From positions 31,344 through 95,343 of the forward strand of contig NZ_JACJSB010000018.1 of assembly GCF_014697585.1 (NCBI RefSeq): a stretch of DNA of 64,000 bases. Reading direction: 5' to 3'. The stretch comes from Dolichospermum sp. FACHB-1091. Lineage in GTDB: Bacteria; Cyanobacteriota; Cyanobacteriia; Cyanobacteriales; Nostocaceae. Within the stretch, counting starts at the first letter, position 1; every line of letters starts with the position of its first letter. A program made the position numbers and the translations under genes. Positions 53,215 through 63,990 of this stretch are shown in pieces. The notes beneath the pieces are model-generated. The model saw nothing but the letters and a program-made list of their open reading frames with translations. It searched no databases and was not told the DNA's origin.

Positions 53215-55026
53215 TTAGGTTTTATCCAGCTTTAAAACAGCCATAAAAGCCTCCTGGGGTACATCAACTGTACCGACAGCCTTCATCCGTTTTTTGCCTT
53301 TGGCTTGCTTTTGTAACAGTTTCTTTTTCCGGCTGATGTCGCCACCATAGCATTTAGCGAGGACATCTTTCCGCATGGCCGGGATATGTTCACTAGCAAT
53401 GACTTTAGCTCCAATGGATGCTTGAATGGGGACTTTGAATTGATGACGGGGAATGAGTTCTTTCAGTTTTTCCGCCATTGCTCTCCCGACATTATAAGCT
53501 TTATCTCGGTGGACAATCATGGCTAAAGAATCTACTGGATCACCGTTAATCATAATATCCAATTTTACCAGGGGATTTTCCCGATAACCAATCAGATGAT
53601 ATTCCATACTGGCGTAACCGCGAGAACGGGATTTCATTTGATCAAAAAAGTCGGTGACAACTTCCGCTAAGGGCAATTCATAGGTGAGTGTAGTCCGTCC
53701 TTGGGTAAGATATTTCATATCTTTGAAAATTCCCCGACGGTTCTGTGACAACTCCATTAATGAACCGACGTAGATTTCTGGAGTAATCATTTCTACTTGG
53801 ACGTAGGGTTCTTCAATTCTCTCCCGTTCATTGGGGCTGGGTAAACGACTGGGATTATCAATGTATAACTCCTCACCTTTGTTGGTGACGACTTTGTACA
53901 CCACTGAAGGCGCGGTAATGATTAAATCTAGATTATACTCCCGTTCTAGGCGTTCCTGGACGATTTCCATGTGTAGTAATCCCAAAAACCCGCACCGGAA
54001 ACCAAAACCCATGGCGCTAGAGGTTTCTGGTTCATACTGTAACGCAGCATCATTCAGTTCTAATTTTTCTAAAGCTTCCCGTAGGTCTTCAAACTGATCT
54101 GCGTCTATGGGAAACATACCACAAAATACCATGGGATTAGCTTCTGCATAACCCGGTAGAGCTTCTGCGGCTTTGTTTTTACATAGGGTAATAGTATCTC
54201 CTACTCTAGCATCAGCTACAGCTTTAATTGCCGCGCCTAAATACCCCACTTCTCCAGCATGAAGTTCTTCTACTTGTTTTTGAGTGGGCGCGAGAATACC
54301 TAACTCATCAATGACATATTCCTTACCTGATGCCATTAAGTAAATGCGATCGCCTTTTTTGACAGTTCCATCCATAACCCGGAAGTAAACAATTACACCT
54401 CTGTAACTGTCGTAGTAACTATCAAAAATTAACGCCCGGAGACTTTCATTAATAGTATTAGCTGGTGGGGGAACTCGTTCGACAATTGCTTCTAATATTT
54501 CAGGAATACCAATTCCTTCCTTAGCAGAGGCTAAAATCGCCTCACTACAGTCTAAACCAATAATTTCTTCAATTTCCCCAATTACTCGCTCTGGTTCAGC
54601 CCCTGGTAAATCAATTTTATTTAAAACCGGGATAATTTCTAGATTACTATCTAGGGCTAAATAGACATTGGCTAAGGTTTGTGCTTCTACACCTTGGGAC
54701 GCATCTACAACCAGTAATGCCCCTTCACAAGCAACTAGAGAACGGGACACTTCATAGGAAAAGTCCACATGACCAGGAGTGTCAATTAAATTGAGAACAT
54801 ACTGCTGACCATCTTTAGCAGTATAATTCATCCGGGCAGCTTGCAGCTTAATTGTAATGCCGCGCTCCCGTTCCAAATCCATGTTATCCAGAAACTGCTC
54901 TTTCATCTGTCTATCTTCTACAGTACCAGTGGCCTGTAGTAAACGATCAGCGAGAGTTGATTTTCCGTGGTCAATGTGAGCAATAATACAAAAATTGCGA
55001 ATGCGATCTGCGGGAACGTCAGTCAT
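53215..55026 (-). CDS. lepA: Elongation factor 4 (LepA)
   Basis: A 603-residue translational GTPase that back-translocates stalled ribosomes or aids 30S biogenesis. It has G1 [11 protein letters not shown]3 [13 protein letters not shown]4 [11 protein letters not shown], then the EF-G-like domains and the LepA-specific C-terminal domain with [18 protein letters not shown]. Full length. A 331-bp gap lies upstream. Confidence 0.98.
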   Translation of the reverse strand: MTDVPADRIRNFCIIAHIDHGKSTLADRLLQATGTVEDRQMKEQFLDNMDLERERGITIKLQAARMNYTAKDGQQYVLNLIDTPGHVDFSYEVSRSLVACEGALLVVDASQGVEAQTLANVYLALDSNLEIIPVLNKIDLPGAEPERVIGEIEEIIGLDCSEAILASAKEGIGIPEILEAIVERVPPPANTINESLRALIFDSYYDSYRGVIVYFRVMDGTVKKGDRIYLMASGKEYVIDELGILAPTQKQVEELHAGEVGYLGAAIKAVADARVGDTITLCKNKAAEALPGYAEANPMVFCGMFPIDADQFEDLREALEKLELNDAALQYEPETSSAMGFGFRCGFLGLLHMEIVQERLEREYNLDLIITAPSVVYKVVTNKGEELYIDNPSRLPSPNERERIEEPYVQVEMITPEIYVGSLMELSQNRRGIFKDMKYLTQGRTTLTYELPLAEVVTDFFDQMKSRSRGYASMEYHLIGYRENPLVKLDIMINGDPVDSLAMIVHRDKAYNVGRAMAEKLKELIPRHQFKVPIQASIGAKVIASEHIPAMRKDVLAKCYGGDISRKKKLLQKQAKGKKRMKAVGTVDVPQEAFMAVLKLDKT

Positions 55027-55357
55027 ATACCATTTTTGCCCTCAAGCAAACCAAAGTGAAACTATTTACTTCATGTATTTTAACTCAAGTTGCTAGTTAT
55101 CTAGTTGAGACTGGTAATAGGTAATGGGTAATTGGTGATAAAATCCCTGTTTTCAGGCTGTTTATCTTTTAATCTTTAGTTTTGGACATTCCGATTCTGA
55201 GACCGCGCCTAACTAACAACTTAAGTTATTATGTTAAATCTATTTATAGCTCCTAGCGATGCTGACTTAGCAGCTTACAATTAAATAGGCACAGATTATA
55301 AATATCATAACTGATTGATCACGGTTTCAAGAAAAAAAATTCACAGTATTTAAGCCC
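55027..55357. other. Intergenic region upstream of lepA with heptamer repeats
   Basis: GGTAATA/GGTAATG/GGTAATT-type units near 55110-55140, and otherwise AT-rich sequence without a gene. Confidence 0.5.
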
Positions 55358-55594
55358 ATGAATATGCAAGAACAGCCTAAAAATACAGATACCGGACGCG
55401 CTGATAAAAAAGAAATCGCGCTCCATTTAGATCCTGAATTAATAGAACAAATTCAACATCTCACTAATGATCCCAGTAAAGTGATTGAGGTAGCTATCCG
55501 TCAGTGGCTAAGAGGTGATTTTAACAGAGATGATGAGTTAACACGTACCCCCGTCCGCACACCTATTCCCCCTCGCGGTGAATGGAATGATTAG
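55358..55594 (+). CDS. Small RHH-like protein
   Basis: 78 residues. KKEIALHLDPELIEQIQHLTNDPSKVIEVAIRQWL looks like a ribbon-helix-helix DNA-binding domain (strand, helix, turn, helix), with an Arg/Pro tail (RTPVRTPIPPRGEW). No toxin gene is adjacent, so it is a transcription factor or orphan antitoxin. Confidence 0.65.
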   Translation: MNMQEQPKNTDTGRADKKEIALHLDPELIEQIQHLTNDPSKVIEVAIRQWLRGDFNRDDELTRTPVRTPIPPRGEWND

Positions 55595-55950
55595 AACTAC
55601 TGGGTCAAATTTAACGCCTTGAATGTCAGAAAAGTCAAAAATCCACCATTCAAAAACGTAAATGTCAAAGTTTATGGAAAAATGCAAGTAGTTGTAGTAT
55701 CAGCACAATAGAAAGTAGTTTTTTACCCTTTGTCTATCCAACTCGATTAATAACTATTATTGCCAATATCCAATTTCCGAACTTAATTGCGCCAAATTTG
55801 GAATTTAAACCTCTAAGTACAGATGGTTTATTCCTAACTCTGGGAGCGGAGTTGGTTTACACAGAAGCTAGTTCTGGTCGGTATCTAAATTTTCATTGAT
55901 ATCACGTACAATACTGAGGTTGTGATACTCAGAGAATATTTGATTTCCTG

Positions 55951-56137
55951 AATGAGAATCATAGCTTTACTCTGGTAGATAGAATTGTTTATCTAGAACA
56001 TTTACACCAGATTTTCAGCAGTTCTGTACCAGAAAGAGTGAAATGTCGGTTTAAATGCAATATTGAATTATTCGAGTTGGAATTGACAATTACGCATAAT
56101 GAGAATTATCTAACGCCACAGCTTAATTGCTCTTAAT
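55951..56137 (+). pseudogene. Possible decayed coding fragment
   Basis: An open stretch without a start reads NHSFTLVDRIVYLEHLHQI and PERVKCRFKCNIELFELEL. It looks like the end of a degraded protein gene, but no family is recognised. The preceding 55595-55950 hold only broken open frames. Confidence 0.3.
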
Positions 56138-56145
56138 TGCTAAAA

Positions 56146-56394
56146 TTATTTGCTGTCAATGGAGTTAATTTCTTGTAAAGTTTGCCACCCAGCGCACCAT
56201 TGGGAGTTGTCCTGTAATAATTTAGCATTTAACCAAAAGCGGACTTGAGGATCACAGGCTGCTACCATTTCCGCATATACCCACTTACCCTGATTTTTGC
56301 GGTTAACAACCTGAAAATGTCTCCAACCATCAACTTTCTGTTGTGCAGTCCATTTAGAACCAACTAAGTAAGGAAATTTTTGTTTTTTAGTCAT
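56146..56394 (-). CDS. Trp-rich TIGR02450 family protein
   Basis: An 82-residue conserved small protein with KQKFPYLVGSKWTAQQ at the start, WRHFQVVNRKNQGKWVYAEM in the middle and CDPQVRFWLNAKLLQD with WCAGWQTLQEI at the end. Five or more Trp residues. The family is typical of cyanobacteria and marine bacteria and has no known role. Confidence 0.87.
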   Translation of the reverse strand: MTKKQKFPYLVGSKWTAQQKVDGWRHFQVVNRKNQGKWVYAEMVAACDPQVRFWLNAKLLQDNSQWCAGWQTLQEINSIDSK

Positions 56395-56979
56395 TGGTCG
56401 GTTGTTAGTGGTCAGTTGTTAAGTTTTATATCAGATATTTCCTAATTTAATAAATATTTACTAATCCAGGGTTAATGCTGAATAAGAGGGAAGTCACCCT
56501 TGTAAATATCTCTTCACTTTCAATTTTCTTCAGCTTTCAGATCCCCTAATTACCCTGATTTTAACATTCTGCCTTTATTTGCAACTTATTGCTGACAATA
56601 GGATTTTCCTAGCATACACGGTAAATTCCCCCAATATGATCAATTGGGATCATGATAAGCAGAGACTATGGAATCAATCAAGTTTTAGATAGGATATTTT
56701 TTTTGTCTTTTAAAACTACTTTTATAAAAAAAGTAAATAAAAATACTATTTTTAAGATTTTTAGGGTATTTTATGGTAATTAGGTGCTAATTTTATCGAA
56801 AAATCTTAAATTTTCATCATTAAACGTCCTATATCAATATTTTTTAAATTACAACCCCCTTTCCTTTCTGGAGAATTTGCACAATAATGGCACTTACATA
56901 CCTCACACATTCCTGAATATGGATGCGGGTAAATGTTTGAGTTAAGAGTTTGTCAAAAAACTATAAGAGAGGCACAAAA
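56395..56979. other. Long AT-rich leader of the chlL operon
   Basis: 585 bp without a gene. Heptamer-like GGTCGGT/TAGTGGTC units near 56397, then very AT-rich sequence. The chlL promoter should lie here; a GAGAGG ribosome site is just before the GTG at 56980. Confidence 0.5.
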
Positions 56980-57846
56980 GTGAAACTAGCAGTTTACGGA
57001 AAAGGTGGAATCGGCAAATCTACAACCAGTTGTAATATTTCTGTAGCCCTAGCTAAACGCGGTAAAAAAGTGCTACAAATTGGCTGTGATCCTAAACATG
57101 ACAGCACCTTTACCTTGACAGGGTTTTTGATTCCCACCATTATTGACACCCTGCAAGAAAAAGATTATCACTACGAAGATGTTTGGCCAGAGGATGTAAT
57201 TTACAAAGGCTATGGTGGTGTTGATTGCGTTGAAGCAGGTGGTCCTCCAGCCGGTGCTGGTTGTGGTGGCTATGTAGTTGGGGAAACAGTTAAATTATTA
57301 AAAGAACTTAATGCTTTTGATGAGTACGATGTAATTTTATTTGACGTACTTGGTGATGTTGTTTGTGGTGGCTTTGCAGCACCTTTAAATTATGCAGATT
57401 ACTGTTTAATTGTTACAGATAATGGCTTTGATGCCTTATTTGCTGCTAACCGGATTGCTGCGTCGGTACGGGAAAAAGCCCGCACTCACCCATTGCGTCT
57501 AGCGGGGTTAATTGGTAATCGGACTTCTAAGCGTGATTTAATTGAGAAATATATAGAAGCCGTACCCATGCCTGTTTTGGAGGTATTACCTTTAATTGAA
57601 GATATCCGGGTTTCCCGTGTTAAAGGCAAAACCCTGTTTGAAATGGCCGAGTCAGATCCTTCTCTTGCTTACGTTTGCGATTATTACCTGAATATAGCTG
57701 ATCAAATTCTCGCCCAACCAGAAGGTGTTGTTCCTAACGACTCTCCTGACCGTGAACTGTTTTCTCTATTATCGGATTTTTATCTCAATCCTGTAAAAGT
57801 ACAAACCGCAAATCCTGAAGAGGAACTAGACTTGATGATTGTCTAA
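56980..57846 (+). CDS. chlL: Light-independent protochlorophyllide reductase, iron protein ChlL
   Basis: ChlL is the ATP-driven electron donor of dark-operative protochlorophyllide reductase. P-loop GKGGIGKST at residues 8-16, the two Cys that hold the shared 4Fe-4S cluster lie in [13 protein letters not shown] and DVVCGGFA. I chose the GTG (KLAVYGKGG), which gives 288 residues as in relatives and follows GAGAGG, over a TTG 30 nt upstream. First gene of the chlL-DUF5331-chlN set. Works with ChlN and ChlB; chlB is not in this window. Confidence 0.97.
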   Translation: MKLAVYGKGGIGKSTTSCNISVALAKRGKKVLQIGCDPKHDSTFTLTGFLIPTIIDTLQEKDYHYEDVWPEDVIYKGYGGVDCVEAGGPPAGAGCGGYVVGETVKLLKELNAFDEYDVILFDVLGDVVCGGFAAPLNYADYCLIVTDNGFDALFAANRIAASVREKARTHPLRLAGLIGNRTSKRDLIEKYIEAVPMPVLEVLPLIEDIRVSRVKGKTLFEMAESDPSLAYVCDYYLNIADQILAQPEGVVPNDSPDRELFSLLSDFYLNPVKVQTANPEEELDLMIV

Positions 57847-57872
57847 AATATCTTACCTCTCAGAATGGGCAT

Positions 57873-58577
57873 ATGGCTTTTTTTGATAGTTTTACAGATT
57901 CACTCAAACAAAAGTGGTTGCAATTCTTTCAAGCAAATCGTGAATGGATTACTCTGCTAATGACTGTTGAATCAGTTTACACCCCTGACGGCGGCAAACG
58001 ACCGTCTTCTTACCTCATTCTGGGAGTCATCAATGCTCTAGAACCGAAATTGGCTGGGTTAATGTTTCCCTTTGCTAAACTCAATCCAGATGTGGATACT
58101 TTGATTGAAGTTCTGGGTTTGAATTTTGACTCAGATATTGTCCTTGGTAATCGTCTTAGTCCCAGTTTAGAACAAGAGATATATTCCCGTCACCCGGCGG
58201 TGGTCATGGAACATATCTCTGAACCGGAAATTGCTCAGGAGTCAGAAGCAATATCCAGTGGAAAAACCATGGATAATTTCGGTAATGTCTCCCTTCCCCC
58301 TGGTTCTAATTCGACGGGTACAAGCGATAACCGTGAGTTTAATGCCCCCGCTTCAGTTAATAGCAATGTTTTGAATGGGATAAATTTATCCGTAGATAAT
58401 TCCTTTGATGAACTAAATACATCAGCAAAAAACCGGTTTGATGATGTAGTATCGGACATCTGGGGTGATAAAAAATCTTTGCACCAGGGCGAAGAAAATA
58501 ACAATTTGTTAATAGAAGAACTGCCATCTGAAGTATTTAATGAATCCGAAATGGCTCGTCTTTTTCCTGACAATTAA
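57873..58577 (+). CDS. DUF5331 domain protein between chlL and chlN
   Basis: 234 residues. The conserved N-terminal part (DSLKQKWLQFFQANREWITLLM ... GGKRPSSYLILGVINALEPKLA) is the DUF5331 domain, found at this site in cyanobacteria. The C-terminal half is Asn/Ser-rich and low in conservation, probably disordered. It lies 26 bp behind chlL. A structural or regulatory role in protochlorophyllide reductase is a guess from context. Confidence 0.83.
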   Translation: MAFFDSFTDSLKQKWLQFFQANREWITLLMTVESVYTPDGGKRPSSYLILGVINALEPKLAGLMFPFAKLNPDVDTLIEVLGLNFDSDIVLGNRLSPSLEQEIYSRHPAVVMEHISEPEIAQESEAISSGKTMDNFGNVSLPPGSNSTGTSDNREFNAPASVNSNVLNGINLSVDNSFDELNTSAKNRFDDVVSDIWGDKKSLHQGEENNNLLIEELPSEVFNESEMARLFPDN

Positions 58578-58643
58578 TTATTGAAAGCGGGTGATAAAAG
58601 TCAAAAGGCAGAAGCCAACAGTTATTAATTAAATAAAATTAAA

Positions 58644-58666
58644 CTTTGACTTTTGACTTTTGACTT
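58644..58666. repeat. Three TTTTGAC heptamers
   Basis: Tandem 7-bp repeats in the spacer between the DUF5331 gene and chlN. A good AAAGGAG ribosome site follows at about 58713-58719. Confidence 0.85.
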
Positions 58667-58711
58667 AATTTTTGATCCTTAATTATCTGTTCGACAATCT
58701 GAAAAAATTAA

Positions 58712-60130
<1,419 letters not shown>

Positions 60131-60148
60131 GTTTTTTCAGAAATATTC

Positions 60149-60178
60149 AGGACGGGCTTTTGAGTTCGTCCTTTTTTT
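60149..60178 (+). terminator. Rho-independent terminator of the chl operon
   Basis: AGGACG pairs with CGTCCT across a short loop and is followed by seven Ts. Confidence 0.88.
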
Positions 60179-60281
60179 ATGAAATAACGAACCGCAGAGG
60201 CACAGAGGACACAGAGGAAGAGAAGATGAATGTTATAATTTTGGTAGGTTGTTTTTTAAGTGCAGTGGTTAGGGGTTGATT

Positions 60282-60503
60282 ATGAATAAAACTATATCTT
60301 TTCAAGAGGTAATTGAATATGTGGAAAATCTTTCTCAAGAAGATCAGGATTTTTTAGTAGAATTAATTAAGAAAAGGAAGATTGAAAAACGTCGTTTAGA
60401 AATCGCTAAGAATGCAGAGCAAACTTTAGCCGCTTTGTCAGCAGGTACAGCTAAAAAAGGTACTGTGGCAGATTTATTAGCTGATATCATGGAAGAAGAA
60501 TGA
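60282..60503 (+). CDS. Antitoxin of a RelE/YafQ-type pair
   Basis: 73 residues from MNKTISFQEVIEYVENLSQED (an ATG two codons upstream is also possible). Acidic helical protein with KKGTVADLLADIMEEE at the end. Overlaps the toxin by 4 nt (ATGA). Confidence 0.82.
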   Translation: MNKTISFQEVIEYVENLSQEDQDFLVELIKKRKIEKRRLEIAKNAEQTLAALSAGTAKKGTVADLLADIMEEE

Positions 60504-60784
60504 AAACATTAGTTTGGGATAGTAGTTTTAAAAGAGCCTTGAAGCGAATTATTAGGAAAAATCCCCAATTGCAGGAGAGAATTTCTGAAGTATTAGAATT
60601 ACTAGCATCTGATTATCTCAATCCTGTTTTAAAGTCTCATAAATTAAGTGGTCAGTTAGATGGTTTATGGGCTTGTTCTGTAGCGTATGATTGTCGAATT
60701 ATCTATACATTAAAACAAGATTCAGATACACAAGAAGAAATGATTGTGGTAATTGATATCGGTAATCATGATGAGGTTTATTAA
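60500..60784 (+). CDS. RelE/YafQ-type mRNA interferase toxin
   Basis: 94 residues. MKTLVWDSSFKRALKRIIRKNPQLQERI at the start, HKLSGQLDGLWACSVAYDCRIIYTLK in the middle, and VIDIGNHDEVY at the end, the YafQ-like active tail with the His. Intact partner of the preceding antitoxin. Confidence 0.88.
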   Translation: MKTLVWDSSFKRALKRIIRKNPQLQERISEVLELLASDYLNPVLKSHKLSGQLDGLWACSVAYDCRIIYTLKQDSDTQEEMIVVIDIGNHDEVY

Positions 60785-60805
60785 AAGTATTAGTAGTATC
60801 TGTAG

Positions 60806-60832
60806 GGTGCGTTAGCAAAGCCGTAACGCACC
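60806..60832. repeat. Palindrome GGTGCGTTA/TAACGCACC
   Basis: Same 9-bp stem as at 22457-22482, 21 bp behind the toxin gene. Confidence 0.8.
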
Positions 60833-60907
60833 ATTAATCAAGTTTACGGTGTTTTTTTCAGGCTATTTAACTTCATGAAATAATTACAATACATTAGTTT
60901 TAAAATT

Positions 60908-61783
60908 ATGACTTTAATCAGCAAATTCAATTATCAACCCAAAAAGAAAGCTAATTTAATCGCACCAATAAATATTAAGCCATCAGATATATCAATAGTT
61001 ATACCTGTAAGGGATAATCAAAAAGGAATTGATTTATTTTTGTATAATTTTTTTAAGTACCACAATTTAGAACTTTATCCTAGAGAGATTATTATTATTG
61101 ATAATCTCTCGAAAAAGGGAATTACTATCAATAAACAATTTCAAGCTAAGGGTATTAAAATTATTTTATTGAAATGCTCAAAAATGGGACCTGCGTCCGC
61201 AAGAAATTTAGGTATTCAACATTCCAAAGGTGATTGGGTTCTATTTACAGATAGCGACTGTATCCCTTCAAAATCATGGATTTTAGGATATATTAATTCA
61301 ATGAATGGCTGTATTGGATATGCAGGAAATGTTAAATCATGGGGAAATGATTTTTTATCAAAATATTATGAAACACAAGAAATTTTAGTGCCTTTAAAGG
61401 TAATTGAACAGCAAGGATATGCAAGACCAGAGTATTTAATTACTGCTAATTCAATGGTTTGGAAAGCAGCTATTGAAAAAATAGGCTACTTTAATGAAAA
61501 TATTAATATTGCTGCTGGGGAAGATATAGATTTAGGATGGAGATTGTTAGAAATTGGCAATCTTGATTATGCGTTTAATTCTGTTATTTATCATAATTTT
61601 GATGATGGTGTTATTGGCTTTTGTCGAAGATTTATTAGATATGGAAAAGGTAATAAAATTATCAGCAAAATGTATGAAGTTGACTTAAAACCTAAAGTTT
61701 TTCAACCTAATAAATTGAGTTTTATAAATCAATTTTTGTCTAAATTACAGTATATTTGTATGTTATGGGGATACATAACCTAA
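60908..61783 (+). CDS. Family 2 glycosyltransferase
   Basis: 291 residues of the GT-A fold. DISIVIPVRDNQKGIDLFL at the start, PASARNLGIQHSKGDWVLFTDSDC with the DxD-like Asp-Ser-Asp, and GEDIDLGWRLLEIG for the acceptor side. The end (FCRRFIRYGKGNK) is usual for this group. No other sugar-assembly gene is near; the substrate is unknown. Confidence 0.88.
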   Translation: MTLISKFNYQPKKKANLIAPINIKPSDISIVIPVRDNQKGIDLFLYNFFKYHNLELYPREIIIIDNLSKKGITINKQFQAKGIKIILLKCSKMGPASARNLGIQHSKGDWVLFTDSDCIPSKSWILGYINSMNGCIGYAGNVKSWGNDFLSKYYETQEILVPLKVIEQQGYARPEYLITANSMVWKAAIEKIGYFNENINIAAGEDIDLGWRLLEIGNLDYAFNSVIYHNFDDGVIGFCRRFIRYGKGNKIISKMYEVDLKPKVFQPNKLSFINQFLSKLQYICMLWGYIT

Positions 61784-61815
61784 ATGCAAAACTTGAGGAT
61801 GTTTTAAAAGTCAGA

Positions 61816-61892
61816 TGTAGGTTGGGTTGACAAAACCCAACAATAAATTATATGCTGCTGTTGGGTTGCGCTGTCGCTTAACCCAACCTACA
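61816..61892. repeat. Dispersed repeat with TGTAGGTTGGGTT ends
   Basis: TGTAGGTTGGGTT and AACCCAACCTACA form 13-bp inverted ends about 77 bp apart. This is the complete form of the GGTTGGGTTGACGCAAG repeat seen many times in the island. Confidence 0.8.
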
Positions 61893-61941
61893 ATTTTGCA
61901 AAAGATATAACAAAGAGCGATCGCATCTGGTAAACTAATAA

Positions 61942-62361
61942 TATCTAAAAAAACATGGAGAAGAATTAGCAATTAATACAAGTGTAAGTAAGATACATTT
62001 TATAGAGAGAGCTATTAAAGCACAGCGTCCCATTTTTCTAATAGCGTCTGGAAATTATGAAGATTATGAAAGAGAAAATTATGATAATTTATCTGAGTTA
62101 GTTATATTCAAAAATGAAAAAATTTACATTATTATAAGTTGTTTTATTCCTTACGGTTGTGAAATTGATCACAGTTATGAACAAAACTATATAGTATATG
62201 GAGGTAATTCTAAAATATTCATTGAACCTTACGTTATTCTTAATAATAAACCAGGATTTAAGGAATTTAAAAAAAGTTATTTGACAGTAGGATTTACTAA
62301 CTGTGAAAAATCTCCATTTGCTCAAATTTTGTTAAACTTAGGAGGTTTTCAATTAATTTAG
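61942..62361 (+). pseudogene. 5'-truncated hypothetical gene
   Basis: Open from 61942 to a stop at 62361 (~139 codons) with no start codon. It reads SKIHFIERAIKAQRPIFLIA and, near the end, CEKSPFAQILLNLGGFQLI. The N-terminus is missing, so it is a relic or the tail of a rearranged gene. No family is recognised. Confidence 0.55.
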
Positions 62362-62378
62362 ATTATTTAACTAATTAA

Positions 62379-62711
62379 ATGAGTGGAATAGAGAAGCAAC
62401 TAACTCTAGACACTAGACATATTGCCAAGCATCTCCCAGACACACCACAAATGCAAAGATTATTGCAGCGAGAAGGGTTTGCTCATGTCTTTAACGATGA
62501 AGCAACAATGCTCAGGGTAGCACAAGCCATAATAGAAAATGGCGAGTTCACAGGTATCATTCGTAATCATCAACGATATGGACTCTATTTTGCCAGCGCA
62601 ATTGGCTATAGAATAGATATTAATGGCAGTCAAATTCCTCTGCATTATGGTGAAATAAAAGTCACTGGAGATAAATATCATGTCATTCCCCGCACCCGAC
62701 CTAGCCAATAA
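62379..62711 (+). CDS. Small toxin-like protein (DUF6972-like)
   Basis: 110 residues. LDTRHIAKHLPDTPQMQRLLQ, then HVFNDEATMLRVAQAIIENGEF, and the end RYGLYFASAIGYRI to YHVIPRTRPSQ. The form matches C-terminal modules of cyanobacterial secreted toxins and resembles DUF6972 as I recall it. It lacks a delivery domain. The next gene overlaps it and may encode the immunity protein. Confidence 0.6.
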   Translation: MSGIEKQLTLDTRHIAKHLPDTPQMQRLLQREGFAHVFNDEATMLRVAQAIIENGEFTGIIRNHQRYGLYFASAIGYRIDINGSQIPLHYGEIKVTGDKYHVIPRTRPSQ

Positions 62712-62928
62712 CTGGCAGTTTACAGAAATATGGGTTGACCCTACCTCTGTACCACCCTATATTTTGATGTTGCTTGGTGATGATAAAAATAATTTTTGCA
62801 TTTTAGATCCTACAGAAAATTACAAAATTATTTTTGCTTGTTCCAGTTATGAAGAAGCAAAACTTTGGCTACTTGAGGATGAATATGAGCGTGTGGAAGG
62901 TCGAGTTTTAGCAGAACAGGTAGCTTAA
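62680..62928 (+). CDS. Small partner protein, possible immunity
   Basis: 82 residues overlapping the preceding gene by 32 nt. It shows WQFTEIWVDPTSVPPYILMLLG and FACSSYEEAKLWLLEDEYERVEGRV, and it is acidic. Close overlap and acidity support an immunity role; this is inference. Confidence 0.55.
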   Translation: MSFPAPDLANNWQFTEIWVDPTSVPPYILMLLGDDKNNFCILDPTENYKIIFACSSYEEAKLWLLEDEYERVEGRVLAEQVA

Positions 62929-62945
62929 CTTATTTGGAGGTATAT

Positions 62946-63422
62946 ATGAACCATCAACTCTATGAACAAGATTTTAATCTGTGGCGAGAAACTCTTATTA
63001 CACAAATCAAAGAAAAACATTTTCATGATATTGATTGGGAACATTTACTATTAGAACTGGATGATATGGGTAAATCGGAAAAACGGTCTTTTTTGAGTAA
63101 TTTAACAATTTTAATTGCTCACTTACTCAAATTAACTGTTCAATCTGATGCTTCTGAAATGATGAAAGTAAGTTGGTACAGTTCTGTTACTGAACATCGC
63201 TTTAGAATTAAAAAAGATTTACAAGAAAATCCTTCTTTTAAAAATTATCTGCATGAGGTAATTTTTATCGCTTATGCTGATGCTAGAAAACTGGCAATTA
63301 AGGAAAGTAAAAATGCTAAATTGGGAGTCAGAAAACCAGATGAATCAGAATATCCTCTTGATTTACCTTTTACTTTAGAACAGTTATTAGATGAGGATTT
63401 TTATGGAGATATAGTTGAATAG
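62946..63422 (+). CDS. DUF29 family protein
   Basis: 158 residues from MNHQLYEQDFNLW behind GGAGGTATAT. YEQDFNLWRETLITQIK and DIDWEHLLLELDDMGKSEKRSFLSNL with a helix-rich middle identify DUF29, a very frequent cyanobacterial family without a known role. Its last ~45 codons are duplicated in the gene at 63739. Confidence 0.88.
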   Translation: MNHQLYEQDFNLWRETLITQIKEKHFHDIDWEHLLLELDDMGKSEKRSFLSNLTILIAHLLKLTVQSDASEMMKVSWYSSVTEHRFRIKKDLQENPSFKNYLHEVIFIAYADARKLAIKESKNAKLGVRKPDESEYPLDLPFTLEQLLDEDFYGDIVE

Positions 63423-63506
63423 TTGGTTGGTTTGGAGAACATTTTTAACCAGGTAATTCTAAAGGTTGAGAAGGAATAATAAACATTATCAGAGTAATTA
63501 AAAATT

Positions 63507-63758
63507 ATGCTCAGTGGAATTAAACAAAAGGCTATTGTCGGTAAAGATGGCAAAATCGAACTATCTACCACTGAATTACCAGCAGGGACAGTTGTAGAAG
63601 TTATTATCCTAGTTGAATCACCTATTGAAGAAGATGAAACTACCTATCTTCTCAAATCAGAAGCTAACAAACAACATCTACTCAAAGCTATGGAAAATGT
63701 AGACAAAGGCAACCTAATTTATGTTGATTTAGATGAATATGAAAAAAGTAGCATTTGA
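63507..63758 (+). CDS. Antitoxin-like protein of a YoeB-type pair
   Basis: 83 residues. A small beta start (AIVGKDGKIELSTTELPAGTVVEVIILV) looks AbrB-like or like other antitoxin swivels, followed by an acidic helical tail (HLLKAMENVDKGNLIYVDLDEYEKSSI). It overlaps the toxin-like gene by 20 nt. Likely antitoxin for YoeB. Confidence 0.7.
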   Translation: MLSGIKQKAIVGKDGKIELSTTELPAGTVVEVIILVESPIEEDETTYLLKSEANKQHLLKAMENVDKGNLIYVDLDEYEKSSI

Positions 63759-63990
63759 ACCAGAAGCTTTTGAACAATTGGGTGAGTGGGGAAAGGAAGA
63801 TAAAAAAGTCTTTAAAAAAATCTTGGAATTAATTAAAGATATCCAAGCTGATACTAGAAAGCTGGCAATTAAAGAAAGTAAAAATGCTAAGTTAGGAGTG
63901 AGAAAACCAGATGAATCAGAATATCCTCTTGATTTACCTTTTACTTTAGAACAGTTATTAGATGAGGATTTTTATGGAGATATGTTATAA
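63739..63990 (+). CDS. Chimeric gene: YoeB-toxin head fused to DUF29 tail
   Basis: 83 residues from MKKVAFEPEAFEQLGEWGKE. The first ~38 residues match YoeB/Txe toxins. At about 63855 the sequence switches to a copy of the DUF29 end (TRKLAIKESKNAKLGVRKPD to DEDFYGDML), the same as 63283-63420. The YoeB catalytic end with its His and Tyr is lost, so it cannot be a working toxin. It arose by recombination with the neighbouring DUF29 gene. Confidence 0.85.
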   Translation: MKKVAFEPEAFEQLGEWGKEDKKVFKKILELIKDIQADTRKLAIKESKNAKLGVRKPDESEYPLDLPFTLEQLLDEDFYGDML

